A stretch of 64,000 nt of DNA from Nocardioides scoriae (lineage in GTDB: Bacteria > Actinomycetota > Actinomycetes > Propionibacteriales > Nocardioidaceae), in the NCBI RefSeq assembly GCF_900104965.1, contig NZ_LT629757.1:992001-1056000 (forward strand), read 5' to 3'. Below the pieces are notes generated by a model, which was not told where the DNA came from, ran no database searches, and saw only the letters and a list, made by a program, of their open reading frames with translations. The first letter of the stretch is position 1. Each line of letters starts with the position of its first letter. The translations under genes were made by a program, and so were the position numbers. Below are positions 53,527-61,671 of the stretch, one piece after another.

Positions 53527-54791
53527 GGGTGCTCCTGGGGAGTGGTGGCGGGGCGGGTGTGGGCCCACTGCACGACGGCGCGGGCCGGGGTCCAGCCGGT
53601 GAAGGAACCGATGGGCTCGGCGTGCTCGACCGAGAGCCGGGTCAGCTCGCCGCCGTGGGCGGCGTGCGCCGCGGCCAGCACCCCCTCGGTCTCCAGGGTG
53701 ACCCCGTGGACCACCAGCCGCCCGCCGGGACGCAGCGCCGCCAGGCAGGCCTCGAGCACGCCCGGCCGGGTGGCACCGCCGCCGACGAAGACCGCGTCGG
53801 GCCGCTCGAGGTCCACCAGCGCGTCGGGCGCCCGGCCCTCGACGACCACGAGGCCGGGCACGCCGAGCGCGGCGGCGTTGCGCGCGACCCGCGCGGCCCG
53901 CTCGGGGTGGTGCTCGACGGCCACGGTGCGGCAGGTCGGGTGGGCGCGCATCCACTCGATGCCGACCGACCCGGCGCCGGCCCCGACGTCCCACAGCAGC
54001 TGCCCGGGGGCGGGGGCGAGCCGGGCGAGGGCGCTGGCGCGGACGTCGCGCTTGGTCAGCTGCCCGTCGTGGTCGTACGCCGCGTCCGCCAGGCCGGCGA
54101 CCCACGACGCAGCCGTCGCGCCGCCCGGGCCGGCCACCTCGACGGCGAGGACGTGCAGCCGCGGGGCCACGACGTCCCAGCCGCCGGCCACGCCCTCGGA
54201 CCGGGACTCGTCGTCGGCCCCGAGGTCGCCGAGGACGGTGAGCCGGCTCGCGGCGTACCCCTGCGCGACCAGCAGCTCCGCCACCACCCCCGGCGTCCGC
54301 TCGTCGGAGGTCAGCACCAGCAGCCGCCGTCCGGGCGCCAGCGCGCGCAGCAGCAGGTGCGGGTCGCGCCCGACCAGGCTGACCACCTCGACTGACTCGG
54401 CGGCCCAGCCCATCCGGGCACCGGCGAGCGCGACCGAGGAGACCGTCGGCTCGACCCGCACGGCGTCGGCGCCGAGCAGGTCGACCAGGGTGCTGCCGAC
54501 GCCGGACAGCAGCGGGTCGCCCGAGGCCAGGGCGACCACCGCGGCGCCCCGGTGGCGCTCCAGCAGGGCGGGCAGCCCGTCGCGCAGCGGCGAGGGCCAG
54601 GCCTCGCGGAGCTGGCCGGCCACGTCGGGCAGCAGCCCGAGGTGACGGCGCCCCCCGAGCACCACCGGCGCCTGCAGGACCAGCGTCCGCAGGCGCTGCG
54701 GGACGCCGTCCCAGCCGTCGGCCCCGAGCCCCACGACGGTCACCGTGGCGGGCCCGTCGACGGGTGGGCGCGGTCGGCCTCCGGAGGTCAC
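53523..54791 (-). CDS. cobL: Precorrin-6Y C5,15-methyltransferase (decarboxylating)
   Basis: A 422-residue two-domain enzyme. The N-terminal CobE-type methyltransferase (VVGLGADGWDGVPQRLRTLV, ALASGDPLLSGVGSTLVDLL) is followed by a C-terminal CobT-type Rossmann methyltransferase (LLWDVGAGAGSVGIEWMRAHP, VFVGGGATRPGVLEACLAALRPGGRLVVHGVTLE). It methylates C-5 and C-15 and removes a carboxyl group. I take the GTG at 54791, which follows TAGCGT plus eight bases, so the mRNA looks leaderless and free of riboswitch. Confidence 0.94.
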   Translation of the reverse strand: MTSGGRPRPPVDGPATVTVVGLGADGWDGVPQRLRTLVLQAPVVLGGRRHLGLLPDVAGQLREAWPSPLRDGLPALLERHRGAAVVALASGDPLLSGVGSTLVDLLGADAVRVEPTVSSVALAGARMGWAAESVEVVSLVGRDPHLLLRALAPGRRLLVLTSDERTPGVVAELLVAQGYAASRLTVLGDLGADDESRSEGVAGGWDVVAPRLHVLAVEVAGPGGATAASWVAGLADAAYDHDGQLTKRDVRASALARLAPAPGQLLWDVGAGAGSVGIEWMRAHPTCRTVAVEHHPERAARVARNAAALGVPGLVVVEGRAPDALVDLERPDAVFVGGGATRPGVLEACLAALRPGGRLVVHGVTLETEGVLAAAHAAHGGELTRLSVEHAEPIGSFTGWTPARAVVQWAHTRPATTPQEHP

Positions 54792-54799
54792 GAGGGCAG

Positions 54800-54809
54800 A
54801 CGCTATCGT
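54800..54809. promoter_or_regulatory. Overlapping divergent -10 boxes (cobL / riboswitch 2)
   Basis: ACGCTATCGT contains TAGCGT on the minus strand (54800-54805, for cobL) and TATCGT on the plus strand (54804-54809, for the chlID riboswitch). Both fit TAnnnT and share two base pairs. Confidence 0.55.
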
Positions 54810-54818
54810 GACGCCCGA

Positions 54819-54985
54819 CAGGCACGAGGTGCCCCGACGGACGCAGCACCACCCCAGCCCCAACCGCGTCCCGACGGGAGAATCTGGGAAGCCGGTGAGA
54901 CTCCGGCACAGGCCCGCTGCGGTGACCCGGACGCCGCCGACCACGAGGTCGGCAGCGATCCGGGCAAGTCCGAAGACCGGCCTCG
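54819..54985 (+). ncRNA. Cobalamin riboswitch 2 (chlID-cobO-cobBC)
   Basis: Shows the cobalamin core GGGAA-GCCGGTGAGA-CTCCGGCACAGGCCCGCTGCGGTGA and the B12 box AAGTCCGAAGACCGGCC (about 54966-54982). Its 5' limit is less certain. It lies about 40 nt upstream of the chelatase gene. Confidence 0.93.
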
Positions 54986-55022
54986 CGCCACTTGTTCGCT
55001 GGCTGACGAGCGGGAGCCTCCC

Positions 55023-57203
55023 ATGCCACTGCAGTTCCCCTTCAGCGCCGTCGTCGGGTCCGACGACATGGCGCTGGCCCTCGTGCTGACCACGATCTCC
55101 CCGGAGGTCGGCGGCGTCCTGGTGCGCGGCGAGAAGGGCACGGCCAAGTCGACGATCGTGCGGGCGCTCGCCGCGGTGCTGCCCCCGATCGACGTGGTCG
55201 CGGGCGACCGGTTCTCCACCGACCCGCGCGACCGCTCGCCGCTGTCGCCCGACGGCCCCTTCACCGCCGACGCGCCGACCGAGACCCGCGCCGTGCGGCT
55301 CGTCGAGCTGCCCGTGGGCGCGACCGAGGACCGCGTGCTGGGCTCGCTGCACCTCGAGCGGGCGCTGTCGGAGGGCAAGGCGGAGTACGAGCCCGGCCTG
55401 CTGGCCCGCGCCCACCGCGGCATCCTCTACGTCGACGAGGTCAACCTGCTCCACGACCACCTCGTCGACCTGCTGCTCGACGCGGCCGCGATGGGCCGCT
55501 CCACGGTCGAGCGCGACGGCGTCTCGGTCGAGCACGCCGCCCGGTTCGTGCTCGTGGGCACCATGAACCCCGAGGAGGGCGAGCTGCGGCCGCAGCTGCT
55601 CGACCGGTTCGGGCTCACCGTCGAGGTCGCCGCGCCCCGCGACCCCGCCCAGCGCGTCGACGTCGTGCGCCGCCGGATGGCCTTCGACGCCGACCCCGAG
55701 ACCTTCGCCGCGTCGTACGCCGACGCCGAGCGCGACCTGACCGCCCGCATCCGGGCCGCCCAGGAGCGGGTCGCCCACGTCGTGCTGAGCGACGCCGCCC
55801 TGCTCAAGATCGCCGAGGTGTGCGCCGCCTTCGAGGTCGACGGGATGCGCGCCGACCTCGTCACGGCCCGCACCGCCGTCGCCCACGCCGCCTGGCGGGG
55901 CCGCTCGCGGGTGGTCCTCGACGACATCCGGGCCGCCGCCCGGCTGGCACTGCCCCACCGCCGCCGGCGCAACCCGTTCGACGCCCCGGGCCTCGACGAG
56001 GACCTGCTCGACCGGGTCCTCGGCGACGAGGAGCCCGACCCCGACCCGCCGGAGGGCACCGACGGCCGGGACGGCGAGCCCGACCGCGGCCCGGACGGCG
56101 ACGGGGCCGACCCGGGCACGTCGGACGGTCCGGCCGCCCCGACGACCGGACCGCACGACGGCCAGGACGGCGGGTCCCTCGACGGCCAGGACGACGGTGG
56201 GGCCGACGGTGCGGAGGACCGCGACGCGTCGGACGACGCGGCCGCCCCACCCCACGACGCCGCCCCCCAGCCGGGCGACCGGCCCGGCGACCAGCCCGGC
56301 TCCCCCGGCGACGGCGGCGAGCAGCCCCCCGGCACCGTGGCCGCGAGCGGCGACCCCTACCGGACCCGGCTCTTCACCGTCCGCGGCACGGGCGCCGGCG
56401 AGGCCGGCAAGCGGAGCCGGGCCGTCACCGAGTCGGGGCGCCGCACGGGCTCGCGACGCAGCCTCGGTGGCTCCGACACCGCCGGCAGCCTGCACCTCGC
56501 CGAGACGGTCCGGGCGGCGGCGCCGCACCAGGTCGCCCGCGGGCGGCGCAGCGGGAGCCTGCGCTTCCGCGCCGACGACCTGCGGGTGGCCACCCGCGAG
56601 GGCCAGGAGTCCAACCTGGTGCTGTTCTGCGTCGACGCCTCCGGCTCGATGGCCGCGCGCCGCCGCATGGAGCAGGTCAAGACCGCGATCCTCTCGCTGC
56701 TGCTCGACGCCTACCGCCGCCGCGACAAGGTCGGCCTGGTCACCTTCCGCGGCCACGGCGCCGAGCTGGCGCTGCCCCCGACCCGGTCGGTCGACATCGC
56801 CGCGACCCGCCTCCAGGACCTCCCCGCCGGTGGCCGCACGCCGCTCGCCGAGGGACTGCTCCGGGCCGCCGAGGTGCTGCGCCTCGAGCGGGTCCGCGAC
56901 CCGCGCCGACGCCCCCTCCTGGTCGTGGTCACCGACGGCCGGGCCACCTCGGGCCCGGACGCCGTCGCCCGGTCCCGCCAGGTCGCGGCCCACCTCGCCG
57001 AGGCCGGCACCGCCGCCCTGGTCGTCGACTGCGAGAGCGGTGCGATGCGGCTCGGGCTGGCCGGCGTGCTCGCCGAGCACCTGCGCGCCGAGCACGTCCC
57101 CGTGAGCGAGGTCAGCGCCGACCGCCTCACCGCCCTGGTGCAGGACCACGTGCGCCCCACGGGTGGCCCCACCGGCGCCCCCACCACCGAAGGAGCCGCC
57201 TGA
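55023..57203 (+). CDS. ChlI-ChlD fusion, putative cobaltochelatase subunit
   Basis: A 726-residue protein. The N-terminal AAA+ ChlI-type module has Walker A GEKGTAKST (about residues 37-45) and Walker B ILYVDEVNLLHD. An acidic Asp/Gly/Pro-rich linker spans about residues 330-440. The C-terminal von Willebrand A domain has the MIDAS motif DASGSMA and later TDGRATSG. In actinobacterial cobalamin clusters this ATPase works with CobN to insert cobalt. CobN is not in the window. ATG at 55023, in the riboswitch 2 operon; its stop overlaps cobO by one base (TGATG). Confidence 0.92.
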   Translation: MPLQFPFSAVVGSDDMALALVLTTISPEVGGVLVRGEKGTAKSTIVRALAAVLPPIDVVAGDRFSTDPRDRSPLSPDGPFTADAPTETRAVRLVELPVGATEDRVLGSLHLERALSEGKAEYEPGLLARAHRGILYVDEVNLLHDHLVDLLLDAAAMGRSTVERDGVSVEHAARFVLVGTMNPEEGELRPQLLDRFGLTVEVAAPRDPAQRVDVVRRRMAFDADPETFAASYADAERDLTARIRAAQERVAHVVLSDAALLKIAEVCAAFEVDGMRADLVTARTAVAHAAWRGRSRVVLDDIRAAARLALPHRRRRNPFDAPGLDEDLLDRVLGDEEPDPDPPEGTDGRDGEPDRGPDGDGADPGTSDGPAAPTTGPHDGQDGGSLDGQDDGGADGAEDRDASDDAAAPPHDAAPQPGDRPGDQPGSPGDGGEQPPGTVAASGDPYRTRLFTVRGTGAGEAGKRSRAVTESGRRTGSRRSLGGSDTAGSLHLAETVRAAAPHQVARGRRSGSLRFRADDLRVATREGQESNLVLFCVDASGSMAARRRMEQVKTAILSLLLDAYRRRDKVGLVTFRGHGAELALPPTRSVDIAATRLQDLPAGGRTPLAEGLLRAAEVLRLERVRDPRRRPLLVVVTDGRATSGPDAVARSRQVAAHLAEAGTAALVVDCESGAMRLGLAGVLAEHLRAEHVPVSEVSADRLTALVQDHVRPTGGPTGAPTTEGAA

Positions 57204-57817
57204 TGCCCCAGGGCAAGCCGATCACCGTCCCCGACGACGGCCTGAGCACCCGCGAGCGTCGCCAGCAGCCGCTGCTGATGGTCCACACCGGCGACGGCAA
57301 GGGGAAGTCGACGGCCGCCTTCGGCCTGGCCATCCGCGCCTGGAACCAGGGCTGGGACGTCGGCGTCTTCCAGTTCGTCAAGTCGGCCAAGTGGCGCATC
57401 GGCGAGCAGACCGTCCTGGAGCGGCTCGGCGAGCTGCACCGCGAGACCGGCGAGGGCGGCCCGGTCGAGTGGCACAAGATGGGCGCCGGCTGGTCCTGGT
57501 CGCGCAAGGAGGGCTCGGAGACCGACCACGCCGTCGAGGCCGCCGAGGGCTGGGCCGAGGTCAAGCGCCGCCTCGCCGAGGAGACCCACGACCTGCTGGT
57601 GCTCGACGAGTTCACCTACCCCATGGAGTGGGGCTGGGTCGACGTCGAGGACGTGGTGGAGACGCTCGCGAACCGCCCGGGCCGGCAGTACGTCGTCGTC
57701 ACGGGCCGCCGCGCCAACCCCCGGCTGATCGAGGTCGCCGACCTCGTCACCGAGATGACCAAGGTCAAGCACCAGATGGACCGCGGGCAGAAGGGCCAGA
57801 AGGGCATCGAGTGGTGA
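57203..57817 (+). CDS. cobO: Cob(I)yrinic acid a,c-diamide adenosyltransferase
   Basis: A 204-residue CobO/BtuR-type enzyme. The P-loop is VHTGDGKGKSTAAFGLA (near residue 30), with VGVFQFVKSAKW, VLDEFTYPMEWGW and VVTGRRANPRLIEVADLVTEM. It adds the adenosyl group to the cobalt. It follows the chelatase gene directly and precedes cobB-cobC by 4 nt. Confidence 0.95.
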   Translation: MPQGKPITVPDDGLSTRERRQQPLLMVHTGDGKGKSTAAFGLAIRAWNQGWDVGVFQFVKSAKWRIGEQTVLERLGELHRETGEGGPVEWHKMGAGWSWSRKEGSETDHAVEAAEGWAEVKRRLAEETHDLLVLDEFTYPMEWGWVDVEDVVETLANRPGRQYVVVTGRRANPRLIEVADLVTEMTKVKHQMDRGQKGQKGIEW

Positions 57818-57821
57818 CCCC

Positions 57822-60386
57822 GTGAGCACCCGGCTGCCCCGCTTCGTGGTCGCCGCCCCGTCCACCGGGCAGGGCAAGACGACGGTCGCGACCGGCCTGA
57901 TGGCCGCGCTGTCCCGCGCCGGCCACCAGGTCAGCGGCCACAAGGTCGGCCCGGACTACATCGACCCGGGCTACCACGCCCTGGCCAGCGGCCGCCCCGG
58001 CCGCAACCTCGACCCCCACCTGGTGGGCGAGGACCGCGTCACCCCGCTGCTGCTGCACGGCGCCGCCGGGGCCGACGTCGCCGTCGTGGAGGGCGTGATG
58101 GGTCTCTTCGACGGCCGCATGGGCGGCGCGGGCTTCTCCTCCACCGCCCACGTCGCCCGCCTCACCCGCACGCCGGTGGTGCTGGTCGTCGACATCTCCC
58201 GCTCCTCGCGCACGATCGGTGCGGTGGTCCACGGCCTCTGCACCTTCGACCCCCGCATCACCGTCGCCGGCGTGATCCTCAACAAGGCCGGCTCGCCGCG
58301 CCAGGTCGCCGAGGTCCGCAGCTCGATCCGCATCCCGGTGCTGGGCACCATCGGCCGCGACGACGCCTTCTCCGCCCCCTCGCGCCACCTCGGGCTGGTG
58401 CCCGCCGCCGAGCGCGACGAGGCCGCCCACGCCCTCGACCGGCTCGCCGAGCACGTGACGGAGTCGGTCGACCTCCGGGCGCTGCTCGAGCTGGCGTCCA
58501 GCGCCTCCGACCTCGACGAGGAGCCCTGGGACCCCGCCAGCGAGGTCCGGGCGCCCGCCCGGACCTCCGACAGGACCCCCGACCGGGCCCCCGGACGGGC
58601 GGACCGGCCCGTGATCGCCATGGCGGGCGGGCGTGCCTTCACCTTCCGCTACACGGAGACCGAGGAGCTGCTGCGCGCCGCGGGCTGCGACGTGGTCGCC
58701 TTCGACCCGCTCGCCGACACGGCGCTGCCGGAGGGCACCAGCGGGCTCTACCTCGGCGGCGGCTTCCCCGAGGTCCACGCCGCGGCCCTGACCGCCAACG
58801 CCCCGCTGCGCGACGAGCTGCGCACCGCCGTCGCCGGGGGCGTGCCCACGGTCGCCGAGTGCGCCGGCCTGCTCTACCTGTGCACCTCGGTCGACGAGTC
58901 CCCCATGGTCGGGGCGCTGCCGGTGACGGCCGCGATGTCGCCGCGGCTGACGCTGCGCTACCCCGTCGCGACCGCCGCCGGCGACTCGCTGCTCGGCCGC
59001 ACCGGCGAGGAGGTCACGGGCCACGAGTTCCACCGCACGACGACCACGCCAGCGGCCGGCGCCGGACCCGACCCGGCCCCCGGCGGCGACGCCGCGTGGA
59101 CGATCGACGGCGAGGCCACCGGGTTCGCCACGACCAGCGTGCACGCGTCGTACCTCCACACGCACTGGGCCGGCCACCCCCACCTCGCCCAGCGCTTCGC
59201 CGACGCCGTCCACGCGTACGCCGACGCGGGGACCACCCTTCGAGACGGTCGCGGGGCGACCTCCTCAGGGACCGATCTTCGAGACGGTCGCGGGGCGACC
59301 TCCTCGGGGACCGAGCAGCCGGCCGCCGAGGAAGGACGAAGTCCTGTCTCGACGGGCGCCGGCCCCCTGCCCGACCCCCTGCGCCACCACGGCGACGTCG
59401 AGGCGGCCGAGGGGCTGCTCGACCTGGCCGTCAACGTCTTCCCCGGTCCGCGGCCGCCGTGGCTGGACGCCGCGCTGCGCGACAGCCTGGACGACGTCGG
59501 GCGCTACCCCTCGCCGACCGCCGCCGAGGCCGCGGTCGCCGCCCACCACGGCCGCGAGCCCGACGAGGTGCTGGCCACGGCCGGTGCCGCCGAGGCCTTC
59601 ACGCTGCTGGCCCGGCTCCGGCCGTGGCGGCTGCCCGTGGTGGTCCACCCGCAGTTCACCGAGCCCCACGCCGCGCTGGAGCAGGCCGGCCACGCGGTGA
59701 CCGAGGTGCAATGCCGCCCCGAGGACGGCTTCGTGCTGGACCCCGCCGCGGTGCCCGAGGCCGCCGACCTGGTCGTGGTCGGCAACCCCACCAACCCGAC
59801 CGGCGTGCTGCACCCCGCCGAGGCGGTGCGCCGGCTGCGCCGGCCCGGGCGGCTGGTGGTCGTCGACGAGGCGTTCATGGACGTGGTGCCCGGCGAGACC
59901 GGGTCGCTGGCCGGCACGGGGCTGCCCGGCGTCGTGGTGGTGCGCAGCCTGACCAAACACTGGGCGGTCCCGGGGGTGCGGGCGGGCTACCTGCTGGCCG
60001 AGCCCGAGGTCGTCGCCGGGCTGCGCCGCGAGCAGGTGCCGTGGTCGGTGTCGACCACCGCGGCGGCTGCCACGGTGGCCTGCACGAGCGACGCCGCGCG
60101 CGAGGAGGCGGCCCGCCGCGCGGAGGCCCTGGGGGCGTGGCGCGGCGTCCTGGAGGCCGGCCTGGCCGAGCGCCGGATCCACCACGTCGCGTCCGCCGCG
60201 TCGTACGTCCTGGCCCAGGTCGGCGAGGGCGTCCACGCCGCGCTGCGCGACGCCGGCATCGCCGTGCGGCGGGCCGACACGTTCCCCGGGCTCGACCCGA
60301 GCTGGGTCCGGATCGCCGTGCGGCCCGAGCCCCAGGTGCGACACCTGCTCGCCACGCTGGACGGGCTGGACACCGCGCGCTCCTGA
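57822..60386 (+). CDS. cobB-cobC: CobB-CobC fusion: cobyrinate a,c-diamide synthase / threonine-phosphate decarboxylase-like
   Basis: 854 residues from the GTG at 57822. Residues 1 to about 470 are CobB: VVAAPSTGQGKTTVATGLM (ATP site), HKVGPDYIDPGYH, and a glutaminase part with GLYLGGGFPEVHA, AECAGLLYL (Cys) and HTHWAGHP. Residues from about 515 are a PLP aminotransferase-fold CobC/CobD-like decarboxylase (LAVNVFPGPRPPWL, VVGNPTNPTGVLHP, VVDEAFMD, VVVRSLTKHWAVPGVRAGY with the PLP Lys). The linker (about 473-515) is encoded by two 39-bp repeats, which are in frame. The aminotransferase half would make (R)-1-amino-2-propanol phosphate. Confidence 0.92.
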   Translation: MSTRLPRFVVAAPSTGQGKTTVATGLMAALSRAGHQVSGHKVGPDYIDPGYHALASGRPGRNLDPHLVGEDRVTPLLLHGAAGADVAVVEGVMGLFDGRMGGAGFSSTAHVARLTRTPVVLVVDISRSSRTIGAVVHGLCTFDPRITVAGVILNKAGSPRQVAEVRSSIRIPVLGTIGRDDAFSAPSRHLGLVPAAERDEAAHALDRLAEHVTESVDLRALLELASSASDLDEEPWDPASEVRAPARTSDRTPDRAPGRADRPVIAMAGGRAFTFRYTETEELLRAAGCDVVAFDPLADTALPEGTSGLYLGGGFPEVHAAALTANAPLRDELRTAVAGGVPTVAECAGLLYLCTSVDESPMVGALPVTAAMSPRLTLRYPVATAAGDSLLGRTGEEVTGHEFHRTTTTPAAGAGPDPAPGGDAAWTIDGEATGFATTSVHASYLHTHWAGHPHLAQRFADAVHAYADAGTTLRDGRGATSSGTDLRDGRGATSSGTEQPAAEEGRSPVSTGAGPLPDPLRHHGDVEAAEGLLDLAVNVFPGPRPPWLDAALRDSLDDVGRYPSPTAAEAAVAAHHGREPDEVLATAGAAEAFTLLARLRPWRLPVVVHPQFTEPHAALEQAGHAVTEVQCRPEDGFVLDPAAVPEAADLVVVGNPTNPTGVLHPAEAVRRLRRPGRLVVVDEAFMDVVPGETGSLAGTGLPGVVVVRSLTKHWAVPGVRAGYLLAEPEVVAGLRREQVPWSVSTTAAAATVACTSDAAREEAARRAEALGAWRGVLEAGLAERRIHHVASAASYVLAQVGEGVHAALRDAGIAVRRADTFPGLDPSWVRIAVRPEPQVRHLLATLDGLDTARS
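59237..59351 (+). repeat. 39-bp direct repeat inside cobB-cobC
   Basis: CTTCGAGACGGTCGCGGGGC begins two nearly identical 39-bp units (59238 and 59277), each encoding LRDGRGATSSGT plus one residue. A further related tail (GAAGGACGAAGTCCTGTCTC, about 59331-59350) follows. It looks like an intergenic repeat that has become the interdomain linker. Confidence 0.8.
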
Positions 60387-60391
60387 TGCCC

Positions 60392-60397
60392 TAGGGT
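60392..60397 (+). promoter_or_regulatory. -10 box of the cbtBA riboswitch transcript
   Basis: TAGGGT (TAnnnT) six bases after the cobB-cobC stop and about 8 nt before the riboswitch. Confidence 0.5.
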
Positions 60398-60403
60398 GGC
60401 TGC

Positions 60404-60495
60404 GCGGGCACGAGGAAGCCGGTGGGAATCCGGCACAGTCGCGCTACTGTGACACCGCTCCCGAACCTGGGGGCGGTGGAGTCAGACCCGAGTGT
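60404..60495 (+). ncRNA. Cobalamin riboswitch 3, short form (cbtBA-cobSD)
   Basis: GAGGAAGCCGGTGGGAATCC, GGCACAGTCGCGCTACTGTGA and GAGTCAGACCC are the conserved blocks of a short (class II-like) cobalamin riboswitch. It lacks the long peripheral arm and the GAAGACC-type B12 box of the other two. It is 50 nt before cbtB. Confidence 0.9.
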
Positions 60496-60546
60496 CCGCT
60501 CATCCATCCGCATCGTCGGGGACGCACTCATCCCCCAGGAGGACAC

Positions 60547-60765
60547 ATGTCCCAGGTTGTCGCCGCTCCCACCACCACCGCGGTCGAGGTCCCCTCGATC
60601 CCGCTCGGCCAGATCGCCCCGTGGGCGCTGTTCTTCGGCCTGGTCGCCACGCTGGTGCTCTTCTTCGTCAGTGCCGAGCAGGGCGCGTTCTCGCTGTCCT
60701 CCGGCACCCTGGTGCACGAGTTCGTGCACGACGGTCGCCACCTGCTCGGCTTCCCCTGCCACTGA
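60547..60765 (+). CDS. cbtB: Cobalt transporter subunit CbtB
   Basis: A 72-residue protein with one transmembrane helix (APWALFFGLVATLVLFFVSAEQG) and a C-terminal His-rich tail (HEFVHDGRHLLGFPCH) that is typical of CbtB and suits metal binding. It works with CbtA to take up cobalt. ATG at 60547 with AGGAGG upstream. The riboswitch upstream supports the B12-regulated role. Confidence 0.94.
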   Translation: MSQVVAAPTTTAVEVPSIPLGQIAPWALFFGLVATLVLFFVSAEQGAFSLSSGTLVHEFVHDGRHLLGFPCH

Positions 60766-60854
60766 GGGTCCGCCCCACCTGATCCCCCGGTCGCACCGGG
60801 CGTCCCGGCGTACGCCGACGCGCCCTGCTGCGCCCGCTGCCGAACGGACCCCTC

Positions 60855-61670
60855 ATGACTGCACGCGCCTTCCTCGTCCGCGGGCTGCTCGCGGGCCTGC
60901 TCGCCGGCTTCGCCACCTTCCTCGTCGCCTACCAGGTCGGCGAGCCCCAGGTGGAGGCCGCGATCGCCCTCGAGTCCTCGGGCGAGCACTCCCACGACGA
61001 GTCGGCTGACACCGGCTCCGCCTCGGCGGCCGACCCCGGGGCCGAGGCCGCCGCGGGCCACTCCCACGACGAGGCCGACGCCGTCGTCTCGCGGGGCACC
61101 CAGCGCACCTGGGGCCTGCTGACCGGCTCGCTGGCCGTCGGCACGGCTCTCGGCGGCCTCGTCGCGCTGGCCGCGGCGACCGCGATGGGCCGCCTCGGCC
61201 GGCTCGGCGCCACCGGCTCGACCGCGGTGGTCGCCCTGGCCGGCTTCGTCGGGGTCGCGCTGGTGCCGTTCTGGAAGTACCCCGCCACCCCGCCCGCCGT
61301 CGGCAGCGCCGACACCATCGGGCAGCGCAGCGACTACTACTTCGTGTTCCTGCTCGTCTCGGTGCTGGCGGTGGTCGGCGCGGTCGTGCTGGGGGCTCGG
61401 CTGCTGCCGCGGCTCGGTGCGTGGACCGCAGTGCTGGTGGCCGCCGGCGCCTACCTGGTGCTGGTCACCGTCGTGGGGCTGCTGATGCCGACGGTCAACG
61501 AGGTGGGCGACTTCCCGGCCGACACGCTGTGGTACTTCCGACGCGCCTCGCTGCTCACCCTGGCCACCATGTGGGCCGCCATCGGCATCCTGCTGACCGG
61601 CTTCCTGCGACCGCTCGAGCAGCGCACCACCGAGCGCACCCGGCGCCGCGAGCTCGCCGCCTCCCTGTGA
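60855..61670 (+). CDS. cbtA: Cobalt transporter subunit CbtA
   Basis: A 271-residue integral membrane protein with about six helices. Two HSHDE motifs (residues about 43-48 and 69-74, GEHSHDESAD and GHSHDEADA) lie in the first extramembrane loop and probably bind cobalt. PFWKYPATPPAVG is the family signature. It is 89 bp downstream of cbtB; no separate promoter is clear in that gap. Confidence 0.94.
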   Translation: MTARAFLVRGLLAGLLAGFATFLVAYQVGEPQVEAAIALESSGEHSHDESADTGSASAADPGAEAAAGHSHDEADAVVSRGTQRTWGLLTGSLAVGTALGGLVALAAATAMGRLGRLGATGSTAVVALAGFVGVALVPFWKYPATPPAVGSADTIGQRSDYYFVFLLVSVLAVVGAVVLGARLLPRLGAWTAVLVAAGAYLVLVTVVGLLMPTVNEVGDFPADTLWYFRRASLLTLATMWAAIGILLTGFLRPLEQRTTERTRRRELAASL

Positions 61671-61671
61671 C

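Noticed and set aside
53523-57149. A 1208-codon minus-strand frame as one protein
   Set aside because: Only the C-terminal 422 codons match CobL; the rest is antisense to the chelatase and cobO genes.
59237-59351. Assembly duplication within cobB-cobC
   Set aside because: The two units differ by several bases and have a divergent third part, so they are more likely to be true repeats; long reads would settle it.
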